The notes beneath the pieces were generated by a model. It was not told where the DNA came from. It saw only the letters and a list, made by a program, of their open reading frames with translations, and ran no database searches. Made by a program: the position numbers and the translations under genes. From Pseudomonas psychrophila (lineage in GTDB: Bacteria > Pseudomonadota > Gammaproteobacteria > Pseudomonadales > Pseudomonadaceae), in the NCBI RefSeq assembly GCF_001043005.1, contig NZ_JYKZ01000006.1, positions 1 through 64,000 of the forward strand: a DNA stretch of 64,000 nt, written 5' to 3'. Shown here piece by piece: positions 54,227 to 63,492 of the stretch. How positions within the stretch are numbered: the stretch's first letter is position 1; each line of letters starts with the position of its first letter.

Positions 54227-55504
54227 ATGAATGACCAGGCTAACAGCGTCGACGAACGCTTCGACGAGACCCCTGCGACTCTCAGTCGCTGGAATCGTCA
54301 TGACACCACCTGGATGCTGGGCCTGTTCGGCACAGCGATTGGCGCAGGTACCTTGTTCTTGCCAATCAATGCAGGGCTTGGCGGCTTTTGGCCGTTATTG
54401 ATCCTGGCGCTGCTGGCGTTCCCGATGACCTTTTACGCTCACCGTGGCTTGACCCGCTTCGTACTCTCCGGGCGCGAAGGCTCAGATATCACTGACGTGG
54501 TTGAAGAGCATTTTGGCCTGCGCGCCGGCGCAGTGATCACATTGCTGTACTTCCTGGCGATTTTTCCGATTTTGCTGATTTACAGCGTAGCGCTGACCAA
54601 CACAGTTGGCAGCTTTATGCTCAATCAAATGCATATCACGCCTCCGCCACGGGCAATTCTGGCGCTGGTTCTGATTCTGGGCTTGCTGATTGTGGTGCGC
54701 TGCGGCGAACAAGTGATCGTCAAGGCCATGAGCATGATGGTCTACCCGTTTATTGTCGCGTTGCTGTTTTTGGCCGTGTTTCTGATTCCGCACTGGAACG
54801 GCGGCATTCTGAGTACCGCGACCACGCTGCCTGCACCTTCTGCATTGCTGCACACCTTATGGCTGGCCATCCCGGTGATGGTGTTCTCCTTTAACCACTC
54901 GCCCATTATCTCGGCGTTCGCCGTTGATCAGAAGCGCCGCTATGGTGCCAATGCCGATGAGCGCAGCTCGCAGATCCTGTCCCGCGCCCACCTGCTGATG
55001 GTGGTGATGGTGCTGTTCTTCGTGTTCAGCTGTGTACTCACGCTGTCGCCGGAGCAACTGCTTGAGGCCAAGACGCAGAACCTGTCGATTCTGTCCTACC
55101 TGGCCAACCACTTCAGCAACCCGACCATCGCTTTTGCTGCGCCGCTGATTGCGTTTGTGGCCATTGCCAAGTCGTTCCTGGGCCACTACATCGGCGCCAG
55201 TGAAGGCCTTAAAGGCCTGGTACTGAAAACCGGCAAGCGCCCTGCAGCGAAAAACCTCGACCGCATGACTGCCGCGTTCATGCTGGTGGTGTGCTGGGCG
55301 GTGGCAACGCTGAACCCAAGCATCCTGCGCATGATCGAAACCATGGGCGGGCCGGTGATTGCAGCCATCCTGTTCCTGATGCCGATGTACGCGATTCGCC
55401 GTATTCCAGCCATGCGCCAGTATTCGGGGCAGATCTCCAACGTCTTCGTGACGGTTGTTGGCCTGATCGCGATTTCGTCGCTGGTGTACTCGCTTATCCC
55501 TTGA
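54227..55504 (+). CDS. HAAAP-family amino acid permease (SdaC-like serine/threonine transporter)
   Basis: A 425-residue membrane protein with about eleven helices. It begins with WMLGLFGTAIGAGTLFLPIN, the HAAAP/SdaC hallmark of helix 1, and has SFNHSPIISAFAVDQKRRYG, another conserved segment. SdaC/TdcC-like members import serine or threonine with protons. No serine deaminase gene is adjacent. The ATG at 54227 follows ggagattcgaccgg. It is a stand-alone gene. Confidence 0.9.
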   Translation: MNDQANSVDERFDETPATLSRWNRHDTTWMLGLFGTAIGAGTLFLPINAGLGGFWPLLILALLAFPMTFYAHRGLTRFVLSGREGSDITDVVEEHFGLRAGAVITLLYFLAIFPILLIYSVALTNTVGSFMLNQMHITPPPRAILALVLILGLLIVVRCGEQVIVKAMSMMVYPFIVALLFLAVFLIPHWNGGILSTATTLPAPSALLHTLWLAIPVMVFSFNHSPIISAFAVDQKRRYGANADERSSQILSRAHLLMVVMVLFFVFSCVLTLSPEQLLEAKTQNLSILSYLANHFSNPTIAFAAPLIAFVAIAKSFLGHYIGASEGLKGLVLKTGKRPAAKNLDRMTAAFMLVVCWAVATLNPSILRMIETMGGPVIAAILFLMPMYAIRRIPAMRQYSGQISNVFVTVVGLIAISSLVYSLIP

Positions 55505-55587
55505 TCCTTGCCCCAGTCGCCGCCGTTCTGTGCGGCGACATTGCATGATTGCCCTCGCAAGCCGCCCAAGGCTTGAGTCTGGCCAGT

Positions 55588-55624
55588 ACTGCGAATATGA
55601 TTGCGACCCATTCCTATTCGCAGT
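55588..55624. promoter_or_regulatory. Dyad upstream of the ECF sigma gene, possible Fur-type site
   Basis: Exact arms actgcgaata (55588-55597) and tattcgcagt (55615-55624) flank an AT-containing centre (tgattgcgaccc). It ends 29 bases before the GTG of the sigma gene. The position and gcgaat/attcgc arms fit iron control of fecI-type genes, although the 19-mer match to the Fur consensus is poor. Confidence 0.45.
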
Positions 55625-55652
55625 GTGCTGACAGCACGTCCCGAGGGTTCCC

Positions 55653-56177
55653 GTGTCGCCATCCCCGTCGAACCCACCGTTGCTGCATGCAGACGTGCAT
55701 AGCCTTTATAGCGATCACCACGGTTGGCTGGTGAACTGGCTGCGGCGGCGTTTGCGTGATACCGACAATGCTGCCGACATGGCACAAGACACCTTCCTTT
55801 ATGTATTGGGCAAACCGGAGCAGGTTGCGCAGTTGCGTGAGCCGCGTGCCTGGTTGAGCAGCATCGCCAAGGGTTTGTTGATTGACCGCTTTCGCCGCCA
55901 GAAAGTCGAGCAGGCTTATCTGCAAGCCATTGCGCACTTGCCCGAGCAGGAGATGCCGGCTCCCGAAGAGCGTTTGATCCTCCTGGAAACCCTGACCCGA
56001 ATCGATGCGCTGCTCGATGGGTTGAAACCTGCGGTGCGAACTGCTTTTTTGCTTTCGCGCCTTGAAGGGCTTGGCTATCAGGCGATTGCCGAGCGCCTTG
56101 GGGTTAGTCTGAGTTCGATTGAAAAGTACATGGCCACGGCCATCCGCCATTGCTTTGTCGCGCGTCACACCCTGTGA
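55653..56177 (+). CDS. ECF sigma-70 factor (FecI-like, iron starvation group)
   Basis: A 174-residue ECF sigma factor. Region 2 includes LLHADVHSLYSDHHGWLVNW and DNAADMAQDTFLYVL; region 4 has LEGLGYQAIAERLGVSLSSI. GTG start at 55653 with GAGGG before it. The stop overlaps the GTG start of the FecR gene. With FecR and the TonB-dependent receptor it forms a cell-surface-signalling system that turns on receptor expression when the matching ferric siderophore is present. Confidence 0.92.
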   Translation: MSPSPSNPPLLHADVHSLYSDHHGWLVNWLRRRLRDTDNAADMAQDTFLYVLGKPEQVAQLREPRAWLSSIAKGLLIDRFRRQKVEQAYLQAIAHLPEQEMPAPEERLILLETLTRIDALLDGLKPAVRTAFLLSRLEGLGYQAIAERLGVSLSSIEKYMATAIRHCFVARHTL

Positions 56178-57157
56178 GCGGTAGCCCCACGCAGGTCGAA
56201 TTTGCGCCCCATGTGCTCGATCAGGCCATTGACTGGCTGGTGAAAACCCAATCCGGCGCGGCTGAACCGCAAGTGTTTGCCGCGTGCAAGCAATGGCGCG
56301 CCGCCGACGCCAGCCACGAAGCTGCCTGGCAAGCCCTGCAACTGACCGAGACGACCTTGCGTCAGGCCTCGGCACTCTCCGGTCGTGTGGCACTGGACAC
56401 CCTGGCCGGCAGTGGCCGCCTGCGCTCGCGCCGTCAGACGCTCAAAGTATTGGGGTTGAGCATGCTGGGCGTCGGGGCTGGGGGGGTGGCGATCCAGCAG
56501 CAACCGTGGCGTACGTTTGGCGCCGACTATGCCACTGGTGTGGGTGAGCGGCGATTGTTCAATCTGGTGGATGGCACGGATTTGCAGCTCAATACCGACA
56601 GTTCTGCTGATGTGCTGTTCACGGAGCAACAGCGGCTGGTGGTGTTGCGCAGTGGTGAGATTTTTGTCCGCACGGGCCAGGACCCGATTTCTGTCAGCGG
56701 TCGCCGACCGTTTTGGGTTCATACCCGTGAGGCTCGATTGCAGGCCATCGGCACGGCATTCGACGTGCGTCAGGAATCCGGGCGTACCCGGCTGCTGGTC
56801 GAGGAGGGGGTGGTGGCGATTCACATGCCTGATGCCCGACCAGTACTGGTGCAGGCCGGGGGCGAGTATTTGATCAACGCCCGTTCGGCGCAACCGCAGC
56901 CGGCGTCTGGGTTCACGACCAGTGGCTGGGCAAGCGGTGTGCTGGTGGCCAGGCAGATGCGTTTGCAGGACCTGGCGCAAGAGCTCGCGCGCTATCGCCA
57001 CGGCTGGTTGCAGTGCGATCCGGCGGTCAGAGACCTGCGGGTGTCCGGGGTGTTTCAGCTCGAGGGTATCGACCATGCGCTGGAAAGCCTGAGCCAGTCG
57101 CTGCCAGTTCGAATTGAGCACAGGACACGGTTCTGGACGAGGATTGTGGCGGCGTAG
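56174..57157 (+). CDS. FecR family anti-sigma regulator
   Basis: A 327-residue regulator. The N-terminal DUF4880 region (DQAIDWLVKTQSGAAEPQVF) contacts the sigma factor. The membrane segment is around VLGLSMLGVGAGGVAIQQ (about residue 90-110). The periplasmic FecR domain follows (TGVGERRLFNLVDGTDLQLN, then VDVRQESGRTRLLVEEGVVA-like part) and senses the receptor's STN domain. I chose the GTG at 56174 because it overlaps the sigma stop (gTGTGAg) and gives the right N-terminus; a longer frame from 56150 would overlap more deeply. Confidence 0.9.
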   Translation: MSGSPTQVEFAPHVLDQAIDWLVKTQSGAAEPQVFAACKQWRAADASHEAAWQALQLTETTLRQASALSGRVALDTLAGSGRLRSRRQTLKVLGLSMLGVGAGGVAIQQQPWRTFGADYATGVGERRLFNLVDGTDLQLNTDSSADVLFTEQQRLVVLRSGEIFVRTGQDPISVSGRRPFWVHTREARLQAIGTAFDVRQESGRTRLLVEEGVVAIHMPDARPVLVQAGGEYLINARSAQPQPASGFTTSGWASGVLVARQMRLQDLAQELARYRHGWLQCDPAVRDLRVSGVFQLEGIDHALESLSQSLPVRIEHRTRFWTRIVAA

Positions 57158-57214
57158 GCAATCGTACCTGGGTGCTGCTGAAGGATTTTGTGCAAGCCGT
57201 TTTTTGCCGAGTTT

Positions 57215-57233
57215 ACAAATACGAATAATTATC
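57215..57233. promoter_or_regulatory. Probable Fur box upstream of the TonB-dependent receptor
   Basis: acaaatacgaataattatc matches the 19-base Fur consensus at 12 positions, with the strongest agreement in the aat and attatc parts. It lies 75 bases before the receptor ATG, a good place for iron repression in addition to FecI control. Confidence 0.6.
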
Positions 57234-57308
57234 AAATTTCTTTGCGGGTTTTCGCGTGTCCTTCGACAGATAGGCATAAGACTTATTTATTGCAGGAGCC
57301 CCGCGCCA

Positions 57309-59759
57309 ATGTCCCGTGTTTATCGCAACCCTTCATTGCCTTCCCGCAGCCGCCTGGCCTTGGCCTTGCAAACCGTGTTACTGGGCGGCGCAATGCTGGC
57401 GGCCACGCAACCGTTCTCGCTGGCCAGCGCCGCCCCCATCAGTGCCCAACGCAGTTTCGACGTGCCAGCCAGTGATCTGGAAGCGTCGTTAAACCGCTTT
57501 GCCCAGCAGGCCAATATTTCCCTGCCTTATGATCCGAGCCTGGTCAGAAACAAGCAGGCGCCGGCACTCAAGGGGCGTTTCGATGTGGCGCAGGGCTTGC
57601 AGAACTTGCTAAAAGGCAGTGGCCTGACGGCCACTGAAGGCGCCAATGGCGTCTGGATACTGTATCCGTTGAGCTCGGACGGTGCGCAATTGCAACTGCA
57701 AGCCACTAGTGTCACAGGGCTGGGGTTAGGCGGCACCACAGAGGGCAGCAATTCCTACACAACCGGTGAAACCAGTACGGCGACCAAGCTGCCTCTTTCG
57801 CTGCGCGAAACACCGCAATCTGTCACGGTAATTACCCGCCAGCAGATGACCGATCAGGGGTTGGGGAGTATCGCTCAAGTACTGGCGCAAACCCCTGGTA
57901 TCACCGTGATGCATGACGACAGCGAGCGGTACAACTTCTATTCCCGTGGTTTTACCCTGGACAACTTTCAGTACGACGGCGTACCGACCTCGGATTTCAC
58001 CACCAACACCAATGGCCTGGGCATGCGTGACATGGCTATTTACGACCGTGTAGAGGTGGTGCGCGGCGCCACCGGTCTGATGAGTGGCGTGGGCAGCCCA
58101 TCGGGCGCGGTGAATCTGGTGCGCAAACGTCCGACCAAGGAGTTTCAGGGGTATGCATCGGGCAGCGGCGGTTCGTGGGACCGTTATCGCACCGAACTGG
58201 ACCTGTCCGGGCCGCTCACTGAAAACGGTGCGGTACGTGGTCGTATGGTTGCAGCTCGCGAAGAGGGTCGTTCTTTCATCGATCGCTACTCCTCTGACAA
58301 GGACGTGTTTTATGGCATCGCCGAAGCAGATTTGAGCGATGACACCACCGCTTATGCCGGTATCGACTATCAGCGGATTAACTCCAACGGCTCAAGTTTT
58401 GGCCAATTACCGCTGTATTACAGCGATGGCAGCCGAACCCATTTCAGCCGCTCGATGAATCCAGCAGCCAAGTGGGCCTATGCCGACAGCGAAAGCACCA
58501 AATACTTCGCAGGGGTTGAGCAACGTTTTGACAACGACTGGCTGCTTAAAGTCGAGGCCAGTCACTGGAAGGGCAATACCGAGCAGTTGCAGGGGAATCT
58601 GGTGGGGTGGGGACCTTTCCCCGATAAAGCCACGGGTCAAGCTCAATTCATGAGCGGTACCAAAACCTTCGAGATCAAGACCGATACCCTGGATGCCTAT
58701 GCGACCGGGCCATTCGAGCTTTTGGGTCGGACCCATGAACTGGTGGTGGGGATGAATGTCAGCGATGGTCGTACGGACTATCTGGCAATGAATGCGGATG
58801 ACCTGACCGTCAATTATGAGAACTGGAACAATGACGCGCCGCGTCCTACGGACTTGAGCCGGGGTCTGAAGCAAAAGTACAAGACCAAAGAGTCGGCGGC
58901 TTACGGAGCGTTGCGTTTCAAGCCTACAGATGATCTGTCGGTGATCCTGGGCACCCGAGTGGTGAACTACGATCGCAAGGGAACAATGACGTATAACGCG
59001 GCGCAAACTACTCCGACGACCGATAACAGCAAAAAAACCGGAAAAATGATCCCTTATGCAGGGATCGTCTATGACCTGAGCGAAAGCCACTCGGTCTATG
59101 CCAGCTATACCGACATCTTTACTCCCCAAAGCTACTTCGATCGCGACAACAAAGTGCTCGCCCCCGTGACCGGGCAAAGCTACGAAACAGGCTTGAAGTC
59201 GGAGTATTTTGGCGGTGCCCTGAACACCAGTTTTGCCCTGTTTCTGATCAAGCAGGACAACTACGCCGAATACGACGGTATGCGCGCCGATGGCCAGGAT
59301 GCCTACAAAGCAGTCAGTGGCACCAAGACCAAAGGCTTTGAGGCTGAAATTTCCGGCGAAGTCATGAGCGGCTGGCAATTGCTGGCGGGTTACACCTACG
59401 CCCAGCCACGGGACAAGGAGGGCAAGCGGATCAACAGTAATCACCCCGAGCAATTGTTCAAACTGGCCACCAACTATCAGCTGTCCGGTGATCTTAAGGA
59501 TCTGAACGTGGGCGGCAACCTGACGTGGCAAGGCTCGACCTACAGCGAGCTCGACTCATCGATCAAAGCTGATGCCAAGGAAGGCAGCTTCGCGGTGGTC
59601 GGCTTGATGGCCCGCTATGACATCACTCAAGACTTGAGTGCCTCGGTCAATCTGAACAACGTATTCGATCGTGAATACCTTAGCGGGTATGGCTTGTATT
59701 CAACCTATTACTACGGCGACCCGCGCAACCTGATGCTGGGCATGAAGTACCGTTTCTGA
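57309..59759 (+). CDS. TonB-dependent siderophore receptor with N-terminal signalling (STN) domain
   Basis: An 816-residue outer-membrane transducer. The signal peptide (to about residue 42) is followed by the STN domain (about 48-120: RSFDVPASDLEASLNRFAQQ, then GRFDVAQGLQNLLKGSGL), which talks to FecR. The plug (about 155-275) has LRETPQSVTVITRQQM and YDRVEVVRGATGLMSG. The 22-strand barrel ends in LMLGMKYRF with a terminal Phe. This is the FpvA/FoxA-like hydroxamate or catecholate siderophore group; the ligand is not readable. GGAG lies upstream of the ATG at 57309; the upstream in-frame part is leader. Confidence 0.93.
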   Translation: MSRVYRNPSLPSRSRLALALQTVLLGGAMLAATQPFSLASAAPISAQRSFDVPASDLEASLNRFAQQANISLPYDPSLVRNKQAPALKGRFDVAQGLQNLLKGSGLTATEGANGVWILYPLSSDGAQLQLQATSVTGLGLGGTTEGSNSYTTGETSTATKLPLSLRETPQSVTVITRQQMTDQGLGSIAQVLAQTPGITVMHDDSERYNFYSRGFTLDNFQYDGVPTSDFTTNTNGLGMRDMAIYDRVEVVRGATGLMSGVGSPSGAVNLVRKRPTKEFQGYASGSGGSWDRYRTELDLSGPLTENGAVRGRMVAAREEGRSFIDRYSSDKDVFYGIAEADLSDDTTAYAGIDYQRINSNGSSFGQLPLYYSDGSRTHFSRSMNPAAKWAYADSESTKYFAGVEQRFDNDWLLKVEASHWKGNTEQLQGNLVGWGPFPDKATGQAQFMSGTKTFEIKTDTLDAYATGPFELLGRTHELVVGMNVSDGRTDYLAMNADDLTVNYENWNNDAPRPTDLSRGLKQKYKTKESAAYGALRFKPTDDLSVILGTRVVNYDRKGTMTYNAAQTTPTTDNSKKTGKMIPYAGIVYDLSESHSVYASYTDIFTPQSYFDRDNKVLAPVTGQSYETGLKSEYFGGALNTSFALFLIKQDNYAEYDGMRADGQDAYKAVSGTKTKGFEAEISGEVMSGWQLLAGYTYAQPRDKEGKRINSNHPEQLFKLATNYQLSGDLKDLNVGGNLTWQGSTYSELDSSIKADAKEGSFAVVGLMARYDITQDLSASVNLNNVFDREYLSGYGLYSTYYYGDPRNLMLGMKYRF

Positions 59760-59867
59760 CGACTGTTTCGTCTTGCAGGGGCGCGGCGTCGACCAGACTC
59801 AGCGCCACAAATTTGCGGACAAGGCCCAGCGATTTCATCGCCAGCGTGCCGTGTGTCACTTGTGCCT
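59760..59867. other. Short spacer between receptor gene and hldD remnant
   Basis: About 108 bases with no gene on the plus strand. A minus-strand frame (59680-59880) gives [20 protein letters not shown], which looks protein-like, but it overlaps the receptor 3' end, lacks an RBS and matches nothing I recognise. Confidence 0.4.
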
Positions 59868-60300
59868 TTATCACTGGCAAGGGGCCTTAACCGGCGCGGC
59901 GAGCGTGACATCATCGCCGTGGACGATCTAACCGATGGCGACAAGTGCCGCAATCTCGCGGACTGCGATATCGCCGATTACGTTGGCAAGAGTGAATTCG
60001 TTCAGCGCTTTGCCAGCCATCAACTGGGCGAAGTGCGTGCGGTGTTGCATCAGGGCGCCTGCTCCAGCACGGTGGAAAATGACGGGCGGTTGATGATGGA
60101 CAACCACTACCGTTACAGCTGCGATGTGCTGAGGACCGACCGCCCCTGAGCGTCGAAACTGCCATGCTGGAGGGTGTCATGCGCTACTGCGAATTCCCGC
60201 TGGGGCTCAAGCACAAGTATCAGGTTTACACCTGTGCGGACCTCACACAGTTACGCGAGGCGGGTTATTGCGAACCGATGATGGGATTGGAGGAGGGGGG
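59868..60300 (+). pseudogene. hldD: Decayed ADP-L-glycero-D-manno-heptose 6-epimerase (hldD/rfaD) remnant
   Basis: Two pieces of HldD remain in different frames. Piece 1 (59880-60149) reads [20 protein letters not shown] and continues to [20 protein letters not shown], matching about residues 17-100 of HldD, then hits TGA. Piece 2 (about 60164-60300) reads RYCEFPLGLKHKYQVYTCAD then LTQLREAGY and LEEGG, matching the C-terminal 45 residues. The glycine-rich cofactor loop and the entire catalytic centre between the pieces (with the Tyr-x3-Lys) are deleted. A fragment atcactggc at about 59868 may be what is left of the N-terminal VTG. Non-functional; a working hldD must be elsewhere if heptose is made. 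Confidence 0.85.
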
Positions 60301-60323
60301 CAACGGTATTGTGCAGGGCTTCT

Positions 60324-60351
60324 TGTGGGAGCGAGCCTGCTCGCTCCCACA
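60324..60351. repeat. Short REP hairpin
   Basis: tgtgggagcgag at 60324 and ctcgctcccaca ending at 60351 form a compact 12-bp stem with a 4-base loop. It is the minimal single-unit version of the REP at 448-502. It lies 9 bases past the tal stop codon and may end or stabilise the tal transcript. Confidence 0.8.
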
Positions 60352-60360
60352 GTTGAAAGG

Positions 60361-61284
60361 TTATTTACCTGACAGCAGCGCCTCAAGTTTTTCCTGGTCG
60401 CGAGCGAACTGACGAATGCCTTCAGCCAGTTTCTCGGTGGCCATTGCATCTTCGTTCGAGGCCCAGCGGAATTGCGCTTCGTTCAGTATCAGGCGCGGTT
60501 CGCCTGCGTGGCCAGGGACAAGTTTGCGTTCCAGCTGGCCGTCGTCCAGTGCCAGTTTTTCCAGCAGGTCGGGGCTGATGGTCAGGCGGTCGCAGCCGGC
60601 CAGTTGCTCGATCTGGTTGAGGTTGCGGAAGCTGGCGCCCATCACCACGGTGTTGTAGGCATTGGCTTTGTAGTAGTTGTAGATACGGGTTACGGACTGC
60701 ACGCCCGGATCATCGGAGCCGGTGTAGTCAACGCCGGTGGACTTCTTGTACCAGTCGTAAATCCGACCTACGAACGGCGAGATCAGGAATACCCCGGCAT
60801 CGGCACAGGCAGCGGCCTGGGCGAACGAGAACAACAGGGTCAGGTTGGTTTGAATGCCGTCCTTTTCCAGTTTCTCTGCCGCGCGGATGCCTTCCCAGGT
60901 CGAGGCGAGCTTGATCAGCACGCGGTCGCGGCCTACACCGGCCTTGTCGTAAAGCTCGATCAACTGGTGGGCTTTTTTCAGCAGGGCGGGTTCGTCAAAC
61001 GACAGGCGGGCGTCGACTTCAGTCGAAATACGGCCCGGTATCACTTTCAAGATACCGCTACCTACCGATACCGCGAAATGATCGCAAGCCAGGCCCACAT
61101 CACCTTTGGCGTGGCTGATGGCGTTTTTCAGCAGTTCGGCATAGCCGGGCATTGCTGCAGCCTTGAGCAGCAGCGACGGGTTGGTGGTTGCATCCACAGG
61201 TTTGAGACGGGTAATCGCGTCGAGGTCGCCGGTGTCTGCGACCACGGTGGTGAACTGCTTGAGTTGTTCCAGCTTGGAAGTCAT
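60361..61284 (-). CDS. tal: Transaldolase
   Basis: A 307-residue TalB-type enzyme of the non-oxidative pentose phosphate pathway. The Schiff-base lysine is in [16 protein letters not shown] (about residue 131), with [14 protein letters not shown] near the start and [17 protein letters not shown] further on, all family signatures. The ATG at 61284 ([11 protein letters not shown]) begins the homology; the 91-codon upstream extension is spurious. It stands alone on the minus strand behind the small PA4134-like gene. Confidence 0.95.
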   Translation of the reverse strand: MTSKLEQLKQFTTVVADTGDLDAITRLKPVDATTNPSLLLKAAAMPGYAELLKNAISHAKGDVGLACDHFAVSVGSGILKVIPGRISTEVDARLSFDEPALLKKAHQLIELYDKAGVGRDRVLIKLASTWEGIRAAEKLEKDGIQTNLTLLFSFAQAAACADAGVFLISPFVGRIYDWYKKSTGVDYTGSDDPGVQSVTRIYNYYKANAYNTVVMGASFRNLNQIEQLAGCDRLTISPDLLEKLALDDGQLERKLVPGHAGEPRLILNEAQFRWASNEDAMATEKLAEGIRQFARDQEKLEALLSGK

Positions 61285-61438
61285 GAGCGTCTCTGTCGAA
61301 AAGGTATTAATGGCGTACAGATTGATTGCGTCGGCGATCATTAGTTCGTTGAACGGTGAGTGGCAGAATGCCGCTGAACACCTTCTCAGTGCAACCAATC
61401 GTGCAGATTTAATCTGTCGCAGTGCCATTACCTTAACG

Positions 61439-61669
61439 TCAAATCTCCATCTTGCTCCACCCTGGCTTGCACGGCTCTGGCTCGCAGATCTGCACCGCAT
61501 TGACGGTTTTGCCGGTGGCGAGTTCAACCCTGCGTGCCACCTCCGGGTCGTCGGCAAACGGGATCAGGCTGGCTTCGTCGATGTCTTTCTCGGTTTTGTG
61601 CTTCAAGCACCAGCTGACGGCGCAGTAAATACTGATCACAGCGCAGCTGTTGAGGGCTATTTCGAGCAT
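61439..61669 (-). CDS. Small predicted membrane-anchored protein linked to orphan ccoN
   Basis: A 76-residue protein with an N-terminal hydrophobic segment ([19 protein letters not shown]) and a soluble tail with [24 protein letters not shown] lies 8 bases before the ATG at 61669. It follows the ccoN stop by 58 bases on the same strand. A small hypothetical gene follows the orphan ccoN4 of P. aeruginosa in the same place (PA4134, from memory). The layout resembles CcoQ, a one-helix subunit, so an accessory role in the oxidase is plausible. Confidence 0.7.
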   Translation of the reverse strand: MLEIALNSCAVISIYCAVSWCLKHKTEKDIDEASLIPFADDPEVARRVELATGKTVNAVQICEPEPCKPGWSKMEI

Positions 61670-61727
61670 GTGCAACGCTCCTTGCTGGAGGGCAAGCGCA
61701 AGCCTTGTGGCCTGCGCTGCAAAGGGA

Positions 61728-63155
61728 TCAAGCAATCCGGGCGGCCAGTTCGGCCTGTTTGAGGTTGGCCACTCGCACCGTGCGCCATACGTTCCAGGCC
61801 ATGAGCAACATGCCGCACAGGAAGAACAGCCCGCCCACCAGGCGTACGACAAAGCCCGGGTGACTGGCCTGTAAAGACTCGACAAACGAGTAGGTCAGGG
61901 TGCCGTCATCGTTGATCGCCCGCCACATCAGGCCCTGGGTGATGCCGTTGACCCACATCGAGGCGATGTAGAGCACGGTACCGATGGTAGCCAGCCAGAA
62001 GTGCAGGTTGATCAGCGCGATGCTGTGCATCTGCTCGCGGCCGAAGATTTTCGGGATCATGTGGTACAGCGCCCCGAAGGTAATCATCGCCACCCAGCCC
62101 AAAGCCCCGGCGTGTACGTGGCCGATGGTCCAGTCGGTGTAATGGGAGAGGGCGTTGACGGTCTTGATCGCCATCATCGGGCCCTCGAAGGTCGACATGC
62201 CGTAGAAGGCCAGCGACAGCACCAGAAAGCGCAGGATCGGGTCGGTACGCAACTTATGCCAGGCCCCCGACAGGGTCATCATGCCGTTGATCATGCCGCC
62301 CCAGCTCGGTGCCAGCAGGATGATCGACATTGCCATGCCCAGCGATTGCGCCCAGTCCGGCAAGGCGGTGTAGTGCAAGTGGTGAGGGCCTGCCCAGATA
62401 TAGAGCGTGATCAGTGCCCAGAAATGGACGATGGACAGGCGATAAGAGTAAATCGGCTTGCCGACTTGCTTGGGTACGAAGTAGTACATCATTCCGAGAA
62501 AGCCGGTTGTCAGGAAGAAACCTACGGCGTTGTGCCCATACCACCACTGCACCATGGCATCGGTGGCGCCGGAGTAGACCGGATATGACTTGAACCAGTC
62601 CACAGGAATGGCCAGGTGATTGACCACATGGAGCATGGCAATCACCAGAATAAACGCGCCGAAAAACCAGTTGCCAACATAGATGTGCTTTGTTTTTCGT
62701 CGAACCACTGTGGTGAAGAAGACGATGGCGTAGGCCACCCAGACCACGGTCATCCAGACGGCGCCGGTGAACTCGATTTCGGCGTATTCCTTGGTCGTGG
62801 TGTAGCCCAGGGGCAGGGTGACCAGCATGATCACGATCACTGACTGCCAGCCCCAAAAAGTGAAGGCAGCGAGCTTGTCGGAGAACAGCCGCACGCCGCA
62901 GGTGCGCTGTACGGCGTAATAGCTGGCGGCAAATTGGGCGCTGCCGGCAAAACCGAAAATTACCAGGCTGGTGTGCAATGGACGCAGGCGGCCGAAGGTG
63001 GTCCAGGGCAGGTCGAGGTTCATTTGCGGCCAGGCCAGTTGTGAGGCGATCCATACGCCCATGGCCATGCCGACTACCCCCCACACCACAGTCATGATGG
63101 CGAATTGGCGGACGACCTTATAGTTATAGGCCTGCCCGTTTTGTGCTGTGCTCAT
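61728..63155 (-). CDS. ccoN: cbb3-type cytochrome c oxidase catalytic subunit I, orphan (CcoN4-type)
   Basis: A 475-residue subunit with twelve helices. Heme and CuB histidine ligands are present: [39 protein letters not shown] and [13 protein letters not shown]. It is the only subunit gene here, with no ccoO, ccoQ or ccoP following, only a small hypothetical gene. This is the arrangement of the orphan ccoN4 of P. aeruginosa, whose product joins CcoO/CcoP from other operons and gives some tolerance to cyanide. The ATG at 63155 follows GGAAG; an ATG five codons earlier is possible. Confidence 0.92.
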   Translation of the reverse strand: MSTAQNGQAYNYKVVRQFAIMTVVWGVVGMAMGVWIASQLAWPQMNLDLPWTTFGRLRPLHTSLVIFGFAGSAQFAASYYAVQRTCGVRLFSDKLAAFTFWGWQSVIVIMLVTLPLGYTTTKEYAEIEFTGAVWMTVVWVAYAIVFFTTVVRRKTKHIYVGNWFFGAFILVIAMLHVVNHLAIPVDWFKSYPVYSGATDAMVQWWYGHNAVGFFLTTGFLGMMYYFVPKQVGKPIYSYRLSIVHFWALITLYIWAGPHHLHYTALPDWAQSLGMAMSIILLAPSWGGMINGMMTLSGAWHKLRTDPILRFLVLSLAFYGMSTFEGPMMAIKTVNALSHYTDWTIGHVHAGALGWVAMITFGALYHMIPKIFGREQMHSIALINLHFWLATIGTVLYIASMWVNGITQGLMWRAINDDGTLTYSFVESLQASHPGFVVRLVGGLFFLCGMLLMAWNVWRTVRVANLKQAELAARIA

Positions 63156-63492
63156 GCTCAAGTCTTCCACGGTTCAAAGTCCTGCCAGGCCTCGTGGTCT
63201 GGCGCAGGGTGAACTTTAGGAAGCTTGAGTAAAACAAGACAGATTCAGAAAATCAGAATTTATGCGGATCAGATTATTTGTTTTGTTTAATGGGTTTTTT
63301 TCAAAACTGATCTGGTTTTTAAGGTTTTTTTGATATTGATTTTTAACTGAACTGTAGGGTGCAGCTCTCTGTTTAATGTTTGCTCCAGCACATTCATCGA
63401 CGGATACAACCTGGTTCTGCGGCGATTCTCCAAGGCTTGGCTATACCTATATGGGCGCGTTCCTACGGTCGCCCCCCCACAGGAGTTACAGA
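63156..63492. other. AT-rich divergent region between orphan ccoN and lipoprotein gene
   Basis: 337 bases without a gene. The central part (63230-63350) is strongly AT-rich with long T-tracts. The ttgatattgatttt at about 63329 resembles half of an ANR box but lacks the ATCAA half. Promoters for both genes should lie here. Confidence 0.6.

Noticed and set aside
59680-59880. 66-codon minus-strand frame with [16 protein letters not shown]
   Set aside because: Looks protein-like for about 25 residues but overlaps the receptor 3' end, has no RBS and no recognised family.
63326-63345. Possible ANR/FNR box before orphan ccoN
   Set aside because: Only the TTGAT half is present; the partner half matches two of five bases.
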